A DNA stretch of 9,408 nt from Actinomycetota bacterium (GTDB lineage: Bacteria > Actinomycetota > Thermoleophilia > UBA2241). This document shows, piece after piece, positions 1 through 6,382 of this stretch. The notes below the pieces were generated by a model. That model was not told the origin of the DNA, did no database searches, and was given only the letters and a program-made list of their open reading frames with translations. Every line of letters starts with the position of its first letter. The first letter of the stretch is position 1. A program made the translations under genes and the position numbers. Location of the stretch: the NCBI GenBank assembly GCA_003157715.1, contig PMKK01000331.1, positions 10,198 to 19,605 of the forward strand. The letters run 5' to 3'.

Positions 1-48
1 CTCGTAGCCCACGGGCAGGCCCATACCGCAGTTGTCGCAGATCGGCAC
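1..48 (-). CDS. N-terminus of a CxxC (zinc-ribbon-like) protein, cut by window edge
   Basis: A GTG codon at 48-46 opens a frame that stays open to the left edge and reads MPICDNCGMGLPVGYE. The CDNC pair is a CxxC knuckle of the kind that starts zinc-ribbon or rubredoxin-like folds, but a second Cys pair would lie outside the window. The start is 9 bp after the stop codon of the ferritin-like gene, with a purine-rich GGCGGCAGG stretch just before it, which suggests translational coupling. If the second Cys pair exists, the pairing of a small Cys-metal protein with a ferritin-like protein would resemble a split rubrerythrin; that is inference. Only 16 codons are visible, so the call rests on the motif and the spacing. 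Confidence 0.45.
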   Translation of the reverse strand, partial: MPICDNCGMGLPVGYE

Positions 49-57
49 GCCTGCCGC

Positions 58-540
58 CTACCGAGGCTGGCGCATCAGCAGGTCTCTGATGCTGTCGCGA
101 TGCCGCTCAGAGGAGACACGCAGATGGCTGAGCACGCGAGCCACGTTCGCGGAGTCGCCGGCAAAGACCTGGTAGGCGTCGCGTTCGACGATCTGCTGTT
201 CGAAGTCGAGGGCGGTCTCCAGCGCCTGGACCAGCGTGAGGCTGCTGTTCTCGGCGACCTCCATCTGGTCGCGCACCGCGCGGGTCGCCGCGCGCAACTC
301 GGGCAGCGGAAAGCGCTGCCTGTCGATGAACGTCGCCGATTCGCGCTCGGCGGCGGCGAGGTCGCGCATCAGCGAGCCGTGACCGTATTCCTCGGCCGAC
401 AGACCCTGCCAGAAGCCCGCGGCCGCGGCGAAGCACAGGCCGTAGGCCGCGTAGAGGTCGCCGATGGCATCCTCGTGCTCGGCGAGCGCGTCGACGACCT
501 GTCGGGCCGTCGTGGCGCCGCTGGCGCCGCTGCTGGTCAT
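58..540 (-). CDS. Ferritin-like four-helix-bundle protein (rubrerythrin-like)
   Basis: This 160-residue, mainly helical soluble protein lacks a signal peptide. Acidic and His residues are spaced as in ferritin-like di-iron proteins: helix 1 with E21/E23, helix 2 with the ExxH pair E51/H54 (AEEYGH), helix 3 with E114 and E119 (DFEQQIVERD), and helix 4 with E145 and H147. The helix-4 pair is ExH rather than the usual ExxH, so metal binding is likely but not certain. If functional, it would bind iron or act as a peroxidase/oxidase in the cytoplasm. I chose the ATG at 540 because GGGAGG lies directly upstream; an in-frame ATG at 600 would add a 20-residue non-helical tail and has no ribosome site. 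It follows the GH9 gene by 99 bp and runs into a CxxC protein 9 bp downstream. A DUF892- or DUF2202-like member is an alternative. Confidence 0.65.
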   Translation of the reverse strand: MTSSGASGATTARQVVDALAEHEDAIGDLYAAYGLCFAAAAGFWQGLSAEEYGHGSLMRDLAAAERESATFIDRQRFPLPELRAATRAVRDQMEVAENSSLTLVQALETALDFEQQIVERDAYQVFAGDSANVARVLSHLRVSSERHRDSIRDLLMRQPR

Positions 541-544
541 CCTG

Positions 545-555
545 CCTCCCGGGAG
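545..555 (-). promoter_or_regulatory. Ribosome binding site inside a 10-bp perfect palindrome
   Basis: On the minus strand GGGAGG lies 4-5 bases before the ATG at 540 and fixes that start. The same bases are half of the perfect palindrome CTCCCGGGAG (546-555). Folding in the mRNA would be tight because there is no loop sequence, so a regulatory role is only a possibility. Confidence 0.5.
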
Positions 556-639
556 TAGCGCCCCGGCGTCACGGCCCGAAGCGCGGATCACTTGTCGCAC
601 CAGTGTAGCAGGCGCGATCAGGGCGCGGCGGCGGCGCGC

Positions 640-2739
640 CTAGTCGCGCCCGGCCATCATCCGCGAGAAGGCGAGCAGGCTCGCCGCGGTGAGATCGATG
701 GCCGGCTCGGTGTTGGGGTAGTCCTGAACCGCGTCGCGCCACTTGGCGCCGCCGGCGCCCGTGGCGTCGAACTGCCTGAAGGGGTCGGTACTCGACCCGA
801 GCCGCATGCCCGGCATAGCGCCGTCGTCCTGGTCTGCGTTCGGACCTTCGACGGCCGCGCCCAGCAGGAGCGGCGCACGGCCATCCAGGGTGCCCCGCAG
901 GTTGGCCACCTGGTGCTGGAGGCAGTGCGGAAACGTCGTGCCGTCGCCGACGATCAGTGACGTGCCCCAGGCGTTGGCCCCCAGGATGTTCGCCAGCCAG
1001 CGGCTGGCCCAGGCGGCGTAGGCCGTCGAATGCGTGAGCTCGTCGTACTCGCTGGCCATGACCACGAGACCGGCGCCGTGAGAGGTCGTGTCCCACTGGT
1101 TCCAGGGAAAGCCGAACTGGAACGGGTCGCTCGAGGCCTGCGCGACCGCGCGCTGCAGGGCCTTGCGCAGGTCGCCCAGCAGGCGGTCTGGGCTGACTTC
1201 GAGGCCGCTGGGCTCGCCGGCCCGTTCGATCGCCCGGTACAGCTCGTAGTGAGCGAGGCCCGAGACATCGTAGAGATTGAGCGTGTCGGCGGCGTCGTGC
1301 GAGCCGTTCAGGTAAGCCGCCGCCCAGTGGCCGGCCGCGCGCAGGTAGGTCAGGCGAGCGGTCGCCGGCACGCCGGCGACGCGCGCGCCACCGTCGGCCA
1401 TGGCGACGGAGAGCTCGGTCGCGCCGAACTCCATGTCGTCGCGCCACTCAGCCTCGGGGTAGTACGCGTAGGGAATGGCCGTCATGAGCCGCTTTGGAGC
1501 GGGGTCGGCGAGCGCGAAGATATGGACCGCCGCGCGCAGACAGCGGCCGGCGAAAGCCGGACGCCGCGCGCGGTAGACCTGGTAGGCCAAAGCCAGCGCG
1601 GCCGCGTCACGCCCGGCGAGGTTCGGACTGATCTTCGCGCCGGGCTTGCCGGCCCGGAACACGGGCCGGTGGCGGATGTAGCGATAGACGGGATCGCCGG
1701 CGCGCCAGGTGTCGTCGCGCTGCGGCAGGCGCCAGATGTCGTGGTCGCCGGCGGTGTGAGCGTTGCCCGAGCCGATGCCGACCTGGTAGTAGAACGTGCG
1801 CGTGCGGTCGTCCCACATGTGCAGCAGCCAGGTGGCGCCGAACACGCCCTCGGCCGAGAAATCGGCCGTCCGCGACGCCGCTCCCATCTGCAGCGGGAAG
1901 TCGCGTTCGCCGACCAGCATGAGAGCCTCGACATAGGCGGTCGCATGGACGAACTTCAGATAATCGCCCGCGTCCCACCAGCCGCCCGAAGCATCGATGC
2001 GCACCCCCAGCGAGCTCAGATCGCCACGAAAGACACCATCGCCGTTCACCCGCGGCGTGAGGTAGGTCAGGGCGTGCCGGTCATTCAGATGCGCCGGCGC
2101 CGTGCGCAGCGCCGAACGGTAGAACGCGGGCCCGTCGCGCTCGGTCTGGTAGAAGCGCAGGGCGTTCGCGAGCGCGTGGGCATAGACGTCGGAGCCACTG
2201 CCTATGGCGAACGGCGGCGAGACGGCTTGCACCGGTCCGCTTACCGCGATGGTGTAGGTGCCGGCATCGGTCAGGCGATCGAAGTCGAGCGCGTAGACAT
2301 ACCGAAAGCGCCGGTTCCACGCGCCCCGTGACGCGCCGATCGGCGCAGGACCGGCCACCACCACGCCGTCGCGACTCACCGTGAAGGTCGCGCCGGCCGC
2401 CGGCGTGCGCGTCATGAGATAGGCCCGCTTTGGAGCCGTCGCGGCGTAGCCGACCTGGTCGACGCGCACGAAGGCGCCGGCCGCGGCCGCGCCGCTCGCC
2501 GTGGCCGCGGCGACTGCCGCGGTCGTGCCGCCCGAGGCGGTTGCGCCGCTTGCCGCGGGGCTCGAGCTCGCTCCCGCAGCGCCGGTGCCGGCCGGCGTGG
2601 CCTGCGGCCGCGGACCGCCGCAGGCCGCGACGGTGCACATGACCGCGACGGCGACGACCGCGACGGCGGCCGCACCGGCGACGCCGGCCTGACCCGGCCA
2701 CCTGCCGCCCCAACGCCCACGCCCCCGGATCTTCACCAT
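640..2739 (-). CDS. Glycoside hydrolase family 9 lipoprotein (endoglucanase-like), with N-terminal Ig-like domain
   Basis: This 699-residue exported enzyme should hydrolyse beta-1,4-linked glucan or a related polysaccharide at the cell surface. A basic N-terminus and a hydrophobic stretch (about 19-36) lead to the lipobox VAAC with Cys40, predicting a lipid anchor. Residues 41-89 are a low-complexity Ala/Ser/Gly/Thr linker. Residues 90-180 match the CelD_N Ig-like domain, beginning VRVDQVGYAATAPKRAYL. The (alpha/alpha)6 catalytic domain follows. GGWWDAGDYLKF (252-263) holds the GH9 DAGD base motif (D256, D259); the His-containing block GANAWGTSLIVGDGT..PHCLQHQ ends near 610; NTEPAIDLTAASL (676-688) holds the probable acid E678. 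No carbohydrate-binding or dockerin module is seen. The ATG at 2739 follows AAGGGGG. Whether the substrate is cellulose, xyloglucan or glucosamine polymers cannot be read from the sequence. It is the third gene in the minus-strand run. Confidence 0.88.
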   Translation of the reverse strand: MVKIRGRGRWGGRWPGQAGVAGAAAVAVVAVAVMCTVAACGGPRPQATPAGTGAAGASSSPAASGATASGGTTAAVAAATASGAAAAGAFVRVDQVGYAATAPKRAYLMTRTPAAGATFTVSRDGVVVAGPAPIGASRGAWNRRFRYVYALDFDRLTDAGTYTIAVSGPVQAVSPPFAIGSGSDVYAHALANALRFYQTERDGPAFYRSALRTAPAHLNDRHALTYLTPRVNGDGVFRGDLSSLGVRIDASGGWWDAGDYLKFVHATAYVEALMLVGERDFPLQMGAASRTADFSAEGVFGATWLLHMWDDRTRTFYYQVGIGSGNAHTAGDHDIWRLPQRDDTWRAGDPVYRYIRHRPVFRAGKPGAKISPNLAGRDAAALALAYQVYRARRPAFAGRCLRAAVHIFALADPAPKRLMTAIPYAYYPEAEWRDDMEFGATELSVAMADGGARVAGVPATARLTYLRAAGHWAAAYLNGSHDAADTLNLYDVSGLAHYELYRAIERAGEPSGLEVSPDRLLGDLRKALQRAVAQASSDPFQFGFPWNQWDTTSHGAGLVVMASEYDELTHSTAYAAWASRWLANILGANAWGTSLIVGDGTTFPHCLQHQVANLRGTLDGRAPLLLGAAVEGPNADQDDGAMPGMRLGSSTDPFRQFDATGAGGAKWRDAVQDYPNTEPAIDLTAASLLAFSRMMAGRD

Positions 2740-2765
2740 GCCCCCTTAGCGATGGACCGGCGAGC

Positions 2766-2849
2766 GGCGCTCAGCCGGCCGCGCTGCCGGAACGGCGCTC
2801 AGCCAGCCGCGCTGCCCGAGCTGTGTTCAGCCGGCCGCACTGCCCGCCT
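2766..2849. repeat. Three imperfect 28-bp tandem repeats between the enolase-like and GH9 genes
   Basis: Units lie at 2766-2793, 2794-2821 and 2822-2849. All share the core TCAGCC(G/A)GCCGC(G/A)CTGCC at the same phase. Units 1 and 3 keep the palindromic GCCGGC; unit 2 has one substitution there. The array starts two bases after the stop of the enolase-like gene and ends about 27 bp from the GH9 start codon. Read on the minus strand, each unit ends in GGCTGA, and its first nine bases (GGCAGTGCG in unit 3) equal the last three sense codons of the enolase-like gene. The period is not a multiple of three, so the array does not encode a repeated peptide. Confidence 0.85.
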
Positions 2850-2851
2850 CG

Positions 2852-3880
2852 TCACGCACTGCCGAAACCGAAACCTACCACATGAGCCGGAGCCGGCAGG
2901 GGGCTGGCCGGCAGGCCGGCGCGCGCCTCGGGTGCGTTGTAGCCCATGGGCGCCACGTCGTTCGGGCCGTCGGGGTAGAAGAGGCTGGCGAGCGCCTGGA
3001 TCTGGGCACGGCCGACGTCGAGCTCGAACTGCCCGCCGCCGTACAACTCGATGCCGGCGGCCCGGGCGCGCTCGACGCAATCGAAGAGCGCCCGCACCGT
3101 CCCGAAGCGCGACGGCTTGATGTTCAGGTGACGCGCCGGAAGCGGCAGCGCCTCGACGTCGGCCCAGGAGTGGATGGGCGCGTCCCACGACAGGCGCGGC
3201 GCCGCCGCGCGCACCAGCTCGCCGGTGCCGTCGTCGATGCCGGCGTCCTCGACCAGGGCCTCGGGAAACGCCGCCAGCACCTCGGCATACACGGTGTGGT
3301 CGGGCGGGTTCTCGACCAGAGTCCCGCCGTAGTAGGCCTTGAAATCGACGATCAGCACGCTGCCGGTCGCGGCGATGTCGGCGATCAGCGCCGCGTCCCA
3401 GTCGGGCGTGGGGTCGAGCTTGAACCGCAGCTCGGGATACAGCGCGAGCCAGGGCCTGATGTCGAGCCGCGTCGACACCACGAAGCGCACCGGCCGGTAG
3501 CGCAGGCCGAGCGCCTCGCCGAGCGACAGCCCGGCCTGGCGCAAGGCGAGGTCGAGAGCCGCGCTCTCGAAGGCCCAGCGCCGGTAGTCGCGACTCGCGG
3601 GACGCGCCGGCTCGCGGGCAAAGAGCGGCTGCCAGGAAAGTTGCCGCAGGAACGGGTGCAGAGCGCCGGCCCAGGCCAGGTCGAGACGGCCGGGGTAGTC
3701 GTCGTGGTCGTCCGCGTCGTAGGTCACGTCTTCGCCGCGCCCCACTTCGCCGCCGCCGTGGAGCACGATCTCCGTCGTCACACGCGTGAAGCCGCTCGAG
3801 ACCGGGAGCTCGTGGCGCACGCACTCATAGCCGTCGATCGTCAGATCGAGTCGTGCAAGTCGTTCGTCGTACAGGCCCAT
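2852..3880 (-). CDS. Enolase-superfamily protein (mandelate racemase/muconate lactonizing/OSBS-like)
   Basis: A 342-residue protein with the two-domain layout of the enolase superfamily: a capping domain (about 1-130) and a (beta/alpha)7beta barrel. These enzymes abstract a proton next to a carboxylate using Mg2+. Candidate ligands and bases occur in the expected order: K154 in RFKLDP (strand 2), D179 in LIVDFKAYYGG, E211 in ALVEDAG, D233 in LSWDAPIHS, K255 in HLNIKPSRFG, then GGGQFELDVGR (281-291). Strand 2 reads K-x-D rather than the usual K-x-K. The region FYPDGPNDVAP near the C-terminus is well formed. I cannot name the substrate; dipeptide epimerase, OSBS and sugar-acid dehydratase relatives are all possible. 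I chose the ATG at 3880, preceded by GAGGG; the frame extends 68 codons further upstream but that part is Arg-rich and unlike the family. It lies 169 bp after the M20 gene, an arrangement also compatible with peptide or amino-acid catabolism. Confidence 0.78.
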   Translation of the reverse strand: MGLYDERLARLDLTIDGYECVRHELPVSSGFTRVTTEIVLHGGGEVGRGEDVTYDADDHDDYPGRLDLAWAGALHPFLRQLSWQPLFAREPARPASRDYRRWAFESAALDLALRQAGLSLGEALGLRYRPVRFVVSTRLDIRPWLALYPELRFKLDPTPDWDAALIADIAATGSVLIVDFKAYYGGTLVENPPDHTVYAEVLAAFPEALVEDAGIDDGTGELVRAAAPRLSWDAPIHSWADVEALPLPARHLNIKPSRFGTVRALFDCVERARAAGIELYGGGQFELDVGRAQIQALASLFYPDGPNDVAPMGYNAPEARAGLPASPLPAPAHVVGFGFGSA

Positions 3881-4049
3881 CGCGCCCTCGGGTGTAGCTT
3901 CCGCCGTTCGCCGCCGCGGCTTGCCGTGCGACGTCCGCTGCCGCGGCCCGTCTCGCGCCGCCCGCATACGGTACCCGCGCAGCCATGCCACCAGGCCGCT
4001 ACGGTCAAGCGATCCCGGATCTCGCGCCTGCTCCCGAGGGCGAGACGAG

Positions 4050-5426
4050 CTAGGCGAGCACCTCACGAACGAGCTCGTAGGCAAACAGCGACTGGAAAGC
4101 CAGGTCGCGCACGCTGATCCGTTCGTCGACGTTGTGGAACAGCGGCGTGACGGCCTCGGAATCGTCGACCACGAAGGGCGCGAAGTTGTAGGCCACGACC
4201 GCCGGGAACGCCGCCCGGAACCAGTTCGAGTCGGTGAACCCGACGGAGTGGATGGGCACGACCGTCGAGCTCGGCACCAGGCGCCCCATGACCGCCGTGA
4301 TGGCCTGTCGCAAGGGCGTGTCGGCAGGCGAGGCGTTGCCGGCGATCGTGCCGAGCCACTCGATCTCCCAGCGTGCGTCGACCCCGGCCAGCGCGACGGC
4401 GACCTCGGCGGCCACGGCGTCCTGTGTCCAGCCCACCGGCATGCGGCAGTCGACGGTCACTACGGCGCTCGGCGGAAAGACGTTCACGGCCTCGCCGCTC
4501 GAATGGACGATGGTCGGCGAGAAGGTGATCCCGTAGAGCGGCGCCAGCAGGTCGGCGGCCAGCCGGTCGCTCGGGGCGTCGCTCTCGGCGAGCTCGGCCA
4601 GGGCGGCCCGGGCCGACTGCTCGTCGAGCAGCCGGGCGCGCAGAGACGGCTCGGACACGAGCAGCTCGACGTACTCCTCGGGCACGGTCTCGAGGCTGAG
4701 ACGCGGCTCGTAGTCGTGCAGGGCGCGCACGACGTCGGCGGCGCCCACCACGGCGTTGCCGTGCCGCAGCGGCACCGAAGCGTGACCCGACTCACCGGAG
4801 ACCACGATCCGGAACTGGGCCGTGCCCTTCTCGCCGACGTGCAGCTCGTAGAGCCGCTCACCGCCGGGCATGGTGAGGAACTCTCCCCCGCCCTCGTTGA
4901 GCAGATAGTCGCACGCCACCAGGTCGGGGCGCTGCGAGCAGAGCCAGCGCGCCCCGCCGACCGTGCCGTCCTCCTCGTCGGCTTCAGCGACGAACACCAC
5001 TTCGCCGGCGAACTGCCGGCCGTCCTCGTGCAGACGCCGCACCGCGACACAGAAGGCCGCCAGCAGGTTCTTCACGTCGATCGCGCCGCGGCCCCAGACG
5101 TAGCCATCCTTGACGACACCCGCGAACGGCGGCTCGGTCCAGTGCTCGGCTGCGGCCGGCACGACGTCTTCGTGAGCCATGAGCACGAGCCGGGGGCCGG
5201 GTCGCGAGCCGGTCAGTCGCAGCACGAAGCTGCGCCGTCCCGCCGGCTCGCCGCAGATCTCGCCTTCGAGCCCGTGGGCACGAAAATAGCCGTCGAGAAA
5301 CTCCGCGACGGCGGTCTCGTTGCCGGGCGGGTTGCTTGTGTCGATGCGGATCAGGGCGCTGAGCAGCTCTGTGGTCTCGCGCTCGAGGCGGTCGATGAGT
5401 CTGGGGTCGATTGCGGCGATCTCCAC
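4050..5426 (-). CDS. M20-family zinc metallopeptidase/deacylase (ArgE/DapE/CPG2-like)
   Basis: This 458-residue cytoplasmic hydrolase should cleave an amide bond next to a carboxylate using two metal ions. M20 landmarks occur in order: H85 and D87 in VLMAHEDVVP; D117 in WGRGAIDVKN (bridging ligand); E151/E152 in EADEEDGTVGG (general base and ligand); E178 in LLNEGGGE; a lid domain of about 200-325 that starts at GEKGTAQF and contains SGESGHAS; and H431 in PLFHNVDERISV. All metal ligands are present, so it should be active. The length fits the larger M20 group that includes carboxypeptidases and aminoacylases; ArgE and DapE are usually near 380 residues, so a specific biosynthetic role is not supported. 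The GTG start is well set by AAGAAGGAG five bases upstream. It heads the minus-strand gene run and is divergent from tRNA-Ser(GCT). Confidence 0.88.
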   Translation of the reverse strand: MEIAAIDPRLIDRLERETTELLSALIRIDTSNPPGNETAVAEFLDGYFRAHGLEGEICGEPAGRRSFVLRLTGSRPGPRLVLMAHEDVVPAAAEHWTEPPFAGVVKDGYVWGRGAIDVKNLLAAFCVAVRRLHEDGRQFAGEVVFVAEADEEDGTVGGARWLCSQRPDLVACDYLLNEGGGEFLTMPGGERLYELHVGEKGTAQFRIVVSGESGHASVPLRHGNAVVGAADVVRALHDYEPRLSLETVPEEYVELLVSEPSLRARLLDEQSARAALAELAESDAPSDRLAADLLAPLYGITFSPTIVHSSGEAVNVFPPSAVVTVDCRMPVGWTQDAVAAEVAVALAGVDARWEIEWLGTIAGNASPADTPLRQAITAVMGRLVPSSTVVPIHSVGFTDSNWFRAAFPAVVAYNFAPFVVDDSEAVTPLFHNVDERISVRDLAFQSLFAYELVREVLA

Positions 5427-5456
5427 GGTTTCTCCTTCTTGGGCGGCCGGTCACGA

Positions 5457-5485
5457 ATGATAGCGGGCTTGGCGCGCGCGTTCAT
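5457..5485 (-). promoter_or_regulatory. Possible promoter of the M20 gene
   Basis: On the minus strand a TATCAT hexamer (5462-5457) lies 17 bp downstream of ATGAAC (5485-5480), a poor -35 match. Transcription would begin near 5450, giving a leader of about 24 bases to the GTG at 5426. The -10 is the only AT-rich stretch in this interval. The -35 matches the consensus at three of six positions, so this is tentative. Confidence 0.35.
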
Positions 5486-5543
5486 CCCGGCGGCGGAGTG
5501 GGTGGGGCCGGCCGCGGGGCGTGCGCGGCGCGTGCGCGGGTGC

Positions 5544-5572
5544 TTTCGGGTGCCGGAGCGGTGGAGTATAGT
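5544..5572 (+). promoter_or_regulatory. Probable tRNA-Ser(GCT) promoter
   Basis: TATAGT (5567-5572) stands out in otherwise GC-rich sequence, 11 bases before the tRNA 5' end. That places the transcript start almost at the mature end. The region about 17 bp upstream reads TTTCGG (5544-5549), a weak -35. The -10 is credible; the -35 is not secure. Confidence 0.5.
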
Positions 5573-5583
5573 GAGCGCCCCGC

Positions 5584-5676
5584 GGAGAAGTGGCCGAGTG
5601 GCTGAAGGCAGCCGCCTGCTAAGCGGTTAACGGGTTTAAGGCTCGTTCCCGGGTTCGAATCCCGGCTTCTCCGCCA
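5584..5676 (+). tRNA. tRNA-Ser(GCT)
   Basis: A class II tRNA with a seven-base-pair acceptor stem (GGAGAAG/CTTCTCC), discriminator G5673 and encoded CCA (5674-5676). The anticodon stem GCCGC/GCGGT encloses loop CTGCTAA, so the anticodon is GCT (5618-5620), reading AGC and AGU. The T arm is CCGGG-TTCGAAT-CCCGG. The long variable arm between 5628 and 5647 is the serine identity element. Confidence 0.97.
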
Positions 5677-5755
5677 GCCGACCCCCTCCCCTGCCCTCAC
5701 GGCCGTCTCGCCGCCGACCGCCGAGCACCGGGCACCGCGCTCCGTCGCAAGCGAC

Positions 5756-5783
5756 TCGACCGTGCCGCGTTTTGCGGTATACT
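5756..5783 (+). promoter_or_regulatory. Probable tRNA-Arg(ACG) promoter
   Basis: TATACT (5778-5783) lies 12 bases before the tRNA 5' end. TCGACC (5756-5761), sharing four of six bases with TTGACA, sits 16 bp upstream. The string GCGGTATACT recurs upstream of tRNA-Ser(GGA) at 8515-8524, which supports a shared promoter type. Confidence 0.6.
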
Positions 5784-5795
5784 TCCAGCTCTCGT

Positions 5796-5873
5796 GCGCC
5801 AGTAGCTCAGCTGGATTAGAGCGTCGGTCTACGGAACCGAAGGTCGGGAGTTCGAATCTCTCCTGGCGCACCA
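5796..5873 (+). tRNA. tRNA-Arg(ACG), substrate of TadA
   Basis: The acceptor stem GCGCCAG/CTGGCGC is fully paired, with discriminator A5870 and encoded CCA (5871-5873). The anticodon stem TCGGT/ACCGA encloses loop CTACGGA, giving anticodon ACG (5831-5833). The T arm GGGAG-TTCGAAT-CTCTC has one G-U pair. In bacteria, A34 of this tRNA is deaminated to inosine so that it can read CGU, CGC and CGA. The enzyme that does this is encoded in the same window at 7994-8458. Confidence 0.97.
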
Positions 5874-6382
5874 ACGCCGTCACTACGACGACGTTCTCCC
5901 CCGAGGCCGCCACCTTCTGGTGCCCGGTCGCCTGCCGGTCGTTACCGAACGGGCGTCTGCGGTGTGTCCAGGAGCGTCAGCCGCCGCAACGGACGGCGGG
6001 GCTCGCCCATGGCGCTGCGGTGTTCGTGTGTGCTGCGAAACACGCAAATAGTTGCGCATATCGAGGGCGCATCGAACACCAAGCAGCCAGCGACACGTCT
6101 CTTCCTCGAGTCTCACGGGGTCTTCATGGTCGAGGAGCTCGAGTCAGCGGTCGATCCCGACGTGAGCCCTCGCACCCGAGTTTCAGGCACGCTCTTTCGT
6201 CGCGTGAGGTCGGGAGCTACCTGGTTAGGTCCCCGCAAGTCGTTGCGCGTCGTCCCGGCGACACAGGCGGCATCAAGTTCGCACACGGCTTGCGACCGGG
6301 CGTCGTCGACCTTTGTGGCGGCATGGCGCGGCCGAGACCCGGGTACTGTCGGACACTCTGATCCCTATCGAAGAAGGGCGGC
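5874..6382. other. 509-bp interval with no supported gene
   Basis: Open frames cross this stretch on both strands, including a 147-codon plus-strand frame from 5964. None has a ribosome site at its start, a recognisable motif, or an end that avoids overlapping the next gene. The peptide of that frame is Arg/Ser-rich and unlike any family I know. The base composition is less GC-biased than in the flanking genes, with AT-rich patches near 6038-6062. A GC hairpin (CCGCCG 5981-5986 with CGGCGG 5994-5999) has no T-run, so it is not a standard terminator. The end of the interval should hold the promoter of the next gene; I see no convincing one. Confidence 0.5.

Noticed and set aside
1030..2331. 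433-codon plus-strand open frame opposite GH9
   Set aside because: The GH9 reading on the minus strand has clear catalytic motifs. The plus frame has no domain and no ribosome site.
2882..4117. 411-codon plus-strand open frame opposite the enolase-like gene
   Set aside because: It is a shadow of the minus-strand gene, has low-complexity Arg/Gln/His content, and overlaps the M20 gene end.
3921..5630. 569-codon plus-strand open frame opposite the M20 gene
   Set aside because: It is antisense to a full M20 peptidase with all metal ligands, runs into tRNA-Ser(GCT), and has Arg/His/Val-rich composition with no domain. It is a GC-bias shadow.
5482..5913. Minus-strand frame spanning tRNA-Ser and tRNA-Arg, with peptides such as RQERFELPTFGS
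   Set aside because: Peptides of this type are translations antisense to tRNA genes, a common false annotation. The same applies to the minus-strand frames at 8442-8812 and 8869-9286.
5981..5999. Intrinsic terminator after tRNA-Arg
   Set aside because: The six-pair GC hairpin lies more than 100 bp after the tRNA and is not followed by a T-run.
5796..6382. Integrated element with the tRNA-Arg 3' end as attachment site
   Set aside because: There is no second copy of the tRNA 3' end, no integrase and no transposase in the window.
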